Source: CAYRGQ01 sp964444885
GTDB taxonomy: Bacteria > Bacteroidota > Bacteroidia > Sphingobacteriales > Sphingobacteriaceae
DNA: 10,904 nt
Assembly (NCBI GenBank): GCA_964444885.1
Contig: CAYUIZ010000103.1
Span: 1-10,904, forward strand
Direction: 5' to 3'
Shown here one piece after another: positions 6,161 to 10,904 of this stretch. A program made the translations under genes and the position numbers. Under the pieces are notes generated by a model. That model did no database searches. It saw only the letters and a list, made by a program, of their open reading frames with translations, and was not told the DNA's origin. The first letter of the stretch is position 1. Each line of letters opens with the position of its first letter.

Positions 6161-7085
6161 GCGAACCTTTCTCCGCCAAGCAGGTGTGCTGGCTTCGGTA
6201 GGCGCGGCGGGCTGGCCGCTGTCCGCACGTGCATCGGAAGATGTGAAGCTGACCATCCTCCACACCAACGACGTCCACAGCCGCATTGAGCCCTTCCCGA
6301 TGGACGGCTCGCGCAATCAGGGGCGCGGCGGCGTAGCCCGGCGGGCAGCGCTGATCGACCGCATCCGCAAGGAGGAGCGCAACGTACTGTTGTTGGATGC
6401 AGGCGACATCCTACAAGGCACACCGTACTTCAACCTGTTCAACGGCAAACTGGAGATGGAGCTGATGGGAAAGATGGGCTATGACGCGGCCACATTCGGC
6501 AACCATGAGTTTGACAATGGCCTCGAAGGCCTGGACTACGCGATGTCCTATGCCGACTTCCCCTTCCTCAATGCCAATTACGATTTTCGTGACACCATAC
6601 TCCACCGCAAAACGGAACCCTACAAGATCTTCCGGAAGCAAGGGGTACGCATCGGCGTGTTCGGGCTCGGTATCGAGCTGGCGGGCCTGGTCGACCCCAA
6701 TTATTACCAAAACATGCAGTATGCAGAACCCATCGGTGTGGCCAACGAGATAGCGGCCCGGCTCCGTTTTGACCATAAATGCAGCATGGTGATCTGCCTT
6801 TCCCATTTGGGCTACCAGTACAACGGCGAATCGAAGGTGTCTGACGTGGTGCTGGCTGCCCATACGCGACACATCGACTTGATTATCGGGGGGCATACGC
6901 ACACGTTCCTGTCCCAGCCGGACCACGTGGCTAATTTGGACGGAAAACCCACCACCATTAACCAAGTCGGTTTCGGAGGCATTAACCTCGGCAGGCTCGA
7001 CTACGCGTTTGACAGGCAGTCCGGCCGTACGAAACTCATGCAAGCCGCAGCGCTGCCTGTATCGGGCGAGATGCCTTTTGTATAG
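6123..7085 (+). CDS. Tat-exported metallophosphatase, 5'-nucleotidase catalytic half
   Basis: This 320-residue protein is the N-terminal metallophosphoesterase domain of UshA/5'-nucleotidase without the C-terminal domain. It opens with a twin-arginine signal (NRRTFLRQAG, 12-21), a hydrophobic stretch, and a likely cleavage after ARA (37). The dimetal site is complete: D50 and H52 (NDVHSR), D95 (GDILQG), N127 and H128 with D131 (GNHEFD), H228 (SHLG), and H258 with H260 (GGHTHT). By homology it hydrolyses nucleotides or similar phosphate esters outside the inner membrane, probably with the lipoprotein from the preceding gene. The ATG at 6123 lies inside that gene in another frame, giving a 38-base overlap typical of coupled translation. 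It stops soon after the catalytic core, so it is a true half-enzyme rather than an obvious truncation. Confidence 0.92.
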   Translation: MRNSTEELQAINRRTFLRQAGVLASVGAAGWPLSARASEDVKLTILHTNDVHSRIEPFPMDGSRNQGRGGVARRAALIDRIRKEERNVLLLDAGDILQGTPYFNLFNGKLEMELMGKMGYDAATFGNHEFDNGLEGLDYAMSYADFPFLNANYDFRDTILHRKTEPYKIFRKQGVRIGVFGLGIELAGLVDPNYYQNMQYAEPIGVANEIAARLRFDHKCSMVICLSHLGYQYNGESKVSDVVLAAHTRHIDLIIGGHTHTFLSQPDHVANLDGKPTTINQVGFGGINLGRLDYAFDRQSGRTKLMQAAALPVSGEMPFV

Positions 7086-7125
7086 GGGTTATACCCCACG
7101 CTAGGGGCTGGCAAGCGCGTAGCCC
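7085..7125 (+). terminator. Two small GC hairpins after the nucleotidase genes (possible terminator)
   Basis: GGGGT (7085-7089) pairs with ACCCC (7093-7097) around TAT, beginning on the last base of the stop codon. GGGCT (7105-7109) pairs with AGCCC (7121-7125) around an 11-base loop. No T-run follows. They may end or stabilise the nucleotidase transcript, but read-through into the MFS gene 64 bases downstream cannot be excluded. No TAnnTTTG box is seen in this gap. Confidence 0.3.
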
Positions 7126-7149
7126 ATCCACCGTCACTGATTCACCGCC

Positions 7150-8355
7150 ATGAAAGTCTTTTTCCGGCTTTATATAAACACCTATCGGGGATTGTCGCCT
7201 GCCGCATGGATGCTGGCATTGGTCATGCTGGTGAACCGGACGGGCGCAATGGTCCTTCCCTTTCTAGGCGTGTACATGACCAACGCCCTCGGCTTTGGCA
7301 TCCGGGAAGTCGGCATCGTACTGGCCGCTTTTGGCATCGGTGCGGTCATCGGCTCCTGGCTAGGCGGCTGGCTCACCGACCGTTTCGGGAATTTCAGCAT
7401 ACAGTCGATCAGCTTGCTTCTGTCCGTACCGCTGTTTCTGGCTATTCCCCTCTTCACGACCGTATCGTCACTCGCCATTACGATTGCGGTGCTGAGCGTG
7501 GTGACGGAATCTTTCCGGCCGGCCAACTCGGTATCCGTGGCCCGCTACGCGAAGCCGGAAAACATCACCAAAGCATTCTCGCTCAACCGGATGGCTATCA
7601 ATTTGGGGTTTTCCGTCGGCCCTGCGATGGGCGGTCTACTGGCGAGCATTTCGTACCAATGGATTTTTTATGGCAACGCTTTGGGAAGCCTTTTTGCAGC
7701 GGCCATTTTCATTGCGTATTTCCGCAACAGACGCGAACACCCCAAACGCAAGCGAACGCCATCCGAGGAGCGGGCCGACACCGCACCTCCCCTGTCTCCC
7801 TACCGCGACAAACGTTATATCACCTTTAGCCTATTGTGCTTCGCCTACGCCATGTGTTTTTTCCAGCTGCTGAGCACATTGCCCCTGTTTTACCAAGAGG
7901 CGCACGCGATGGACGCGCGGCAAGTGGGCTATATTCTGGGATTCAGCGGCTTGGTCGTCGTGCTGTTCGAGATGTTGCTTGTGCACTTGGCTGAGCGCAG
8001 GCTAACCTATGCGAGCAGTATTTCGCTCGGTGTGTTGCTCTGCGGATTTTCCTTTGCGCTGCTTCCATTGGCACCCGGATTCTTCATGCTTTACGTGTCT
8101 ATTTTCCTGCTCAGCATTTCCGAAATATTCGCCATGCCCTTCATGGCCTCCGTCGCGATCAAACGTTCTACCTACCAAAACCAAGGTGCGTACATGGGGC
8201 TCAATGCGCTGGCATTTTCGGCCGCGCACGTGTTCTCGCCGTTTTTGGGCACAACAGTAGCGGATGTGTGGGGGTTTTCCGCATTATGGTGGGGCACCGC
8301 GGCAATACTCCTTGCCACATCCGTGTTGGCGTACTACGTGGTCAAGCGGCTGTAA
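7150..8355 (+). CDS. MFS transporter (12-helix, drug/solute exporter type)
   Basis: This 401-residue inner-membrane protein has two six-helix bundles joined by a charged cytoplasmic loop at about 190-222. Loop 2-3 carries the major facilitator motif A as GSWLGGWLTDRFG (68-80). RPANSVSVARYAKPENITKAF, after helix 4, and the NLGFSVGPAMGGLLA stretch in helix 5 resemble DHA1-type exporters such as MdtH-like proteins. Motif C of antiporters has the form gxxxGPxxGG, and VGPAMGG agrees. An efflux role is the likeliest reading; the substrate is unknown. It follows the nucleotidase pair by 64 bases on the same strand, so co-transcription is possible, but the hairpins in the gap argue against it. The ATG at 7150 leaves a short N-terminal segment before helix 1. 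Confidence 0.9.
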   Translation: MKVFFRLYINTYRGLSPAAWMLALVMLVNRTGAMVLPFLGVYMTNALGFGIREVGIVLAAFGIGAVIGSWLGGWLTDRFGNFSIQSISLLLSVPLFLAIPLFTTVSSLAITIAVLSVVTESFRPANSVSVARYAKPENITKAFSLNRMAINLGFSVGPAMGGLLASISYQWIFYGNALGSLFAAAIFIAYFRNRREHPKRKRTPSEERADTAPPLSPYRDKRYITFSLLCFAYAMCFFQLLSTLPLFYQEAHAMDARQVGYILGFSGLVVVLFEMLLVHLAERRLTYASSISLGVLLCGFSFALLPLAPGFFMLYVSIFLLSISEIFAMPFMASVAIKRSTYQNQGAYMGLNALAFSAAHVFSPFLGTTVADVWGFSALWWGTAAILLATSVLAYYVVKRL

Positions 8356-8366
8356 GTCGATGGTTG

Positions 8367-8397
8367 ATTGCATTTTGGCACAAACTTCGTAGCTTTG
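8367..8397 (+). promoter_or_regulatory. Promoter of the secreted orphan gene
   Basis: The -7 box TAGCTTTG (8390-8397) matches TAnnTTTG fully. ATTG at 8367-8370 contains the TTG of a -33 element with exactly 19 bases between. This is the only promoter in the window with both parts well placed. The downstream ATG (8404) is only 6 bases after the -7 box, so the transcript should have almost no leader. Confidence 0.6.
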
Positions 8398-8403
8398 GTT
8401 GAT

Positions 8404-8955
8404 ATGAACCCGACACAACTCCCCCTCAAGACACTCGTTTTCGTAATGATCGGATTGCTTTGCTGCGGGCCAGCTTATGCACAACCCACGCCCGGCAAGG
8501 AAGAAATCGTCATCGAACTCCCGTCCGAGTACCGCTGGAAGCAGAGCCGGGTGAGGAAAGACACCAAGTCGATTCGCGAATCGGTTTATCATGTAGCCGG
8601 CCGAAACGCGGCCAATTCCACCGTCAAATCCGTACGGATCACCACGATCGACCGGCGATACTTCCCCATCAGCTCGGCATCGGCACCTACGGACAAACTG
8701 AATTTTATCCGCACGACCTGCCCGGACGCCAACCTGAACATCCAGGAACGCCGCATGGAGGACACCCGTAGCAGCGTGCTTTTCAGCATACAATCCGACA
8801 CGGAGGGTTTTTGTGGCCAAACCGTCTTCCTGAGCTATGCCGTGGAAGGCCCGACCGCCTACCACACCATTGAGCTGGAAATTGAGAATACTGCGTCAAT
8901 TGGCGACGATATGGCCCTGTGGTCAAAAATCTTGCTTGCCGCGACAGTGAAATAA
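8404..8955 (+). CDS. Secreted protein of unknown function
   Basis: I do not recognise this 183-residue protein. The ATG at 8404 is preferred over a TTG at 8368 because it puts the signal peptide at the N-terminus: a short polar start, a hydrophobic core (LVFVMIGLLCCG), and AYA before the likely cleavage at residue 26. The mature part is about 157 residues, polar and probably beta-rich, with no membrane helix. It has two cysteines, C106 (TTCPDAN) and C137 (GFCGQT), which could form one disulfide in the periplasm. The segment VKSVRITTIDRRYFPISSAS leads into the Cys-containing half, and VFLSYAVEGPTAYHTIELEI looks like paired strands. The ending MALWSKILLAATVK is helical. It has its own promoter and sits between an exporter and ompA. 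No homology-based function is offered. Confidence 0.8.
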   Translation: MNPTQLPLKTLVFVMIGLLCCGPAYAQPTPGKEEIVIELPSEYRWKQSRVRKDTKSIRESVYHVAGRNAANSTVKSVRITTIDRRYFPISSASAPTDKLNFIRTTCPDANLNIQERRMEDTRSSVLFSIQSDTEGFCGQTVFLSYAVEGPTAYHTIELEIENTASIGDDMALWSKILLAATVK

Positions 8956-8980
8956 AACGCTACGGGCACAATGCTGGCTT

Positions 8981-8988
8981 AACTTTTG
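8981..8988 (+). promoter_or_regulatory. Possible -7 box for ompA
   Basis: AACTTTTG followed by C matches TAnnTTTG except for its first base. Read with one extra base, TAACTTTTG has TA and TTTG three bases apart instead of two. It would give a leader of about 30 bases that is A-rich before the ATG, which suits Bacteroidota initiation. No -33 TTG is placed correctly. Confidence 0.35.
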
Positions 8989-9024
8989 CAGTGCAGACGG
9001 CGTAACAAGATAAGACGATTACAT

Positions 9025-10344
9025 ATGAAGATTAACTTTACGAAAAGCGGACTGGCATTGGCCCTCGCTGTCTTAGCGGCCGTTGGCCTCCAAGCGCAAA
9101 CCGCGCCTGTCAACAAAGTCAAGACATTCGCGCCTGAGACAGCCTATAACACCTGGTCCGTTGGCGTCCATTTGGGAACGCTGAACCAGTCAAACCTGAT
9201 CGGCATACGCCGGCAATTTAACCAAGTCGAGCACCGCTTAGGCTATGGTGCGTACATCAAGAAGCAGCTGCTTCCCGGATTTGGCCTGCAACTCGACTAT
9301 TTGGGCGGCAAAGTTGCCGGTTCGCACAAAGACAACGACAATTCGTTTGAAACAAAATTGCCGTGGTCGGTGGCCCTATCGGGCAACGTGACCCTCGCCA
9401 ACATCAACTGGCGCCAGCACCAAGGTGTGGTGAAGCCGTACTTAACCGCGGGACTAGGCGTATTGGGATTTGAGCCTACTGCCGAGATCAACGGCAACGT
9501 CGTAACGCATGAATCCGAAGCGAAGATGTTTGTTCCGGCCGGCCTCGGCCTGAAATTCGCGGTGGCGCCCGACATGTTGCTGGATGTGGGCTACAAGATG
9601 AACTTGGTGCAGTCGAGCCATTTCGACGGTGCTGGATCAGGATCGAAGGACATCTTCTCCTACGCCCATATTGGGATGGAGTTTGCACTGGGCGACAAGA
9701 CCAAACCTTTCTTAGGCAACAGCAACCCCGTCAGCACCCTGTATGACGAGCTCCTTGAACAGAAAAACCTGATTGATGAGCAAAACGCACTCATTGCACG
9801 CCAAAAAGCGGAAAACGACGCTGTGAAAGCCGATTTGGCACAACTCAATGCGGAGCTTGCCGATGACGACGGCGATGGTGTTGCCAACCGCTTTGACCAA
9901 TGCCCGGACACGCCCAAAGGCACGAAAGTAGACGGTGCGGGTTGCCCATTGCCGGAGCCTAAAGAGCCGATTATCCAGAAGATTGTCGTCACGGAGGAAG
10001 ACCGCCGCGTGGTAGACGAAGCCATCCAGAACCTGGAATTCGATTTGGGTAAAGCAACGATTCGTCCCACGTCAAATACCAGCTTGAACAAAGTGGCTGC
10101 CTTGCTCATTGAGAAAAACTTTAGCCTGAAACTGGCTGGACATACCGACAACACCGGCTCGATGCAGACGAACATGAGACTCTCCAAAGAGCGTGCGGAA
10201 TCGGTAAAAGCGTACCTCGTAAGCAAAGGTGCGAACCCTTCGCGCATCGAAGCGACCGGATATGGGCCTACCCAGCCGATCGCGCCGAACAACACCGAAG
10301 CGGGCCGCCAGCAAAACCGCCGTGTAGAGTTTACGCTCTACTAG
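9025..10344 (+). CDS. OmpA-family outer-membrane protein with TSP3 repeat
   Basis: From ATG 9025 (an upstream TTG at 8986 would bury the signal peptide) this is a 439-residue protein. The signal peptide ends GLQAQ at about residue 25. An N-terminal beta-barrel (about 40-235) spans the outer membrane, with aromatic-ended alternating strands such as LGYGAYIKKQLLPGFGLQLD. A heptad-like coiled coil (about 241-281, LYDELLEQKNLIDEQNALIA) and one calcium-binding thrombospondin type 3 repeat (DDDGDGVANRFDQCPDTP, then a second Cys) form the periplasmic spacer. The C-terminal OmpA domain (about 325-439) binds peptidoglycan. Its peptide-contact residues are visible as the Asp of GHTDNTG and the Arg of LSKERAESVKAYL, and the domain ends in GYGPTQPI and NRRVEF. 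It anchors the outer membrane to the wall. Transcription ends at the strong hairpin 24 bases beyond the stop. Confidence 0.93.
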   Translation: MKINFTKSGLALALAVLAAVGLQAQTAPVNKVKTFAPETAYNTWSVGVHLGTLNQSNLIGIRRQFNQVEHRLGYGAYIKKQLLPGFGLQLDYLGGKVAGSHKDNDNSFETKLPWSVALSGNVTLANINWRQHQGVVKPYLTAGLGVLGFEPTAEINGNVVTHESEAKMFVPAGLGLKFAVAPDMLLDVGYKMNLVQSSHFDGAGSGSKDIFSYAHIGMEFALGDKTKPFLGNSNPVSTLYDELLEQKNLIDEQNALIARQKAENDAVKADLAQLNAELADDDGDGVANRFDQCPDTPKGTKVDGAGCPLPEPKEPIIQKIVVTEEDRRVVDEAIQNLEFDLGKATIRPTSNTSLNKVAALLIEKNFSLKLAGHTDNTGSMQTNMRLSKERAESVKAYLVSKGANPSRIEATGYGPTQPIAPNNTEAGRQQNRRVEFTLY

Positions 10345-10367
10345 GCCTTGGGCAGATAACAGGAAAA

Positions 10368-10404
10368 CAGCAGGCCCCTTGCTTTTGAAGCAAGGGGCCT
10401 GTTG
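10368..10404. terminator. Strong bidirectional terminator between ompA and the aminopeptidase gene
   Basis: Bases 10371-10384 and 10388-10401 form a perfect 14-base-pair GC-rich stem around a TTG loop. It extends by a G-T, an A-T and a C-G pair to 10368/10404. On the minus strand the stem is followed by CTGTTTTCC, a modest T-run; on the plus side the T content is weaker. It lies between two convergent genes, 23 bases after the ompA stop and 35 bases after the end of the minus-strand gene, so it can serve both. Confidence 0.85.
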
Positions 10405-10439
10405 CGTTAGGGTATCTTTCCTAATCCGGAAGCTGCATG

Positions 10440-10904
10440 CTAAATCGCCTGGGTCTTATCCGCTAGCCAATGTTGCTCCACATCGGACAGGTGAGTTGAA
10501 AGACGTTCGTAAACCGTGGCGTGGTATGCATTCAGCCAATCGATATGTCGTGGATCAAGCAAGGATGTATCGACAAGAGCCGTATCGATATAGCACAACG
10601 TGAGCGTTTCGAAGTCCATGAACGTGCCGAACTGGTTTTCTGCGACGACCTTGCTCAACACGAGGTTCTCGATGCGAATTCCGTATTCGCCCTCGCGGTA
10701 CAGCCCGGGCTCGATGGAGGTGACCATCCCGGGCTCAATCGCCACGTTGATGTTCGCCGCGTTAAACACGTGAGGCCCTTCATGCACGTTCAGGAAGAAG
10801 CCAATGCCATGGCCCGTGCCGTGACCGTAGTTGCGCAGGTGTTCCCACAGCGGGCGCCGCGTGATGGCATCAATCTGATAGCCCTTCGTACCGTATGTAA
10901 ACGT
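10440..10904 (-). CDS. Xaa-Pro aminopeptidase (peptidase family M24B), C-terminal part
   Basis: The last 154 codons of a minus-strand gene are present; the start lies beyond the right edge. The enzyme removes N-terminal residues that precede proline, using two metal ions in a pita-bread fold. Visible motifs, counted from the window edge, are YGHGTGHGIGFFLNVHEGP (26-44), which supplies the metal-ligand His (32) and the catalytic His (41); SIEPGLY with ligand Glu 65; and IRIENL with ligand Glu 79. The two Asp ligands lie outside the window. The last 60 or so residues (LTLCYIDTALVDTSLLDPRH, then WLNAYHATVYERL) match the extra C-terminal domain of the long, eukaryote-like XPNPEP1 type, rather than the shorter E. 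coli PepP. I therefore expect a protein of about 590 residues. It is likely cytoplasmic, but the N-terminus is not seen. Confidence 0.93.
   Translation of the reverse strand, partial: TFTYGTKGYQIDAITRRPLWEHLRNYGHGTGHGIGFFLNVHEGPHVFNAANINVAIEPGMVTSIEPGLYREGEYGIRIENLVLSKVVAENQFGTFMDFETLTLCYIDTALVDTSLLDPRHIDWLNAYHATVYERLSTHLSDVEQHWLADKTQAI

Noticed and set aside
5717..6316. A 199-codon minus-strand frame across the junction of the two nucleotidase genes.
   Set aside because: Both plus-strand genes here are supported by motifs; the reverse frame is a compositional shadow.
10379..10603. A 74-codon plus-strand frame after the ompA terminator.
   Set aside because: It starts inside the terminator stem and runs opposite the aminopeptidase gene; no motif or promoter supports it.
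1..10904. CRISPR arrays, insertion sequences, phage or defence genes.
   Set aside because: No regularly spaced repeats, transposase motifs, terminal inverted repeats or defence-type domains were seen on either strand.

Overview
This window looks like ordinary chromosomal DNA from a GC-rich member of the Bacteroidota, probably near the Sphingobacteriales or Chitinophagales; I cannot name a genus. The evidence is the promoter style, with several matches to the Bacteroidota -7 box TAnnTTTG just upstream of genes. Shine-Dalgarno sequences are mostly absent. The protein set also fits: a long LptF/G permease with a START-like partner, a fused RibBA, a split 5'-nucleotidase, and an OmpA with a thrombospondin type 3 repeat.

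Layout. The left edge holds the 5' part of an elongator-type tRNA-Met (CAT) on the minus strand with its own promoter. Then, all on the plus strand: a START-like protein (160-546); an LptF/LptG-family lipopolysaccharide-export permease (665-2140); RibBA of riboflavin synthesis (2209-3429); a 267-base intergenic stretch with a hairpin, palindromes and a promoter; an Lrp/AsnC regulator (3697-4194) followed 2 bases later by an EamA/DMT transporter (4197-5261); a lipoprotein carrying a 5'-nucleotidase C-terminal domain (5396-6160), overlapped by a Tat-type metallophosphatase carrying the matching N-terminal catalytic domain (6123-7085); an MFS transporter (7150-8355); an unrecognised secreted protein (8404-8955); and an OmpA-family outer-membrane protein (9025-10344). 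A strong bidirectional terminator (10368-10404) separates ompA from a convergent minus-strand Xaa-Pro aminopeptidase, which runs off the right edge.

How they work together. Three units are visible. Lrp and EamA form a regulator-exporter pair, probably autoregulated through palindromes at the promoter. The two nucleotidase halves are coupled by overlap and probably rebuild one periplasmic nucleotide-hydrolysing enzyme from two proteins in swapped order. The LptF/G permease and OmpA both serve the envelope but are not adjacent.

I found no mobile element, phage gene, CRISPR array or defence system. The points most worth a second look are the split nucleotidase, a degenerate tRNA-Gly-like segment in the permease leader, the palindromes upstream of lrp, the structured intergenic segment after ribBA, and the nearly leaderless secreted orphan.
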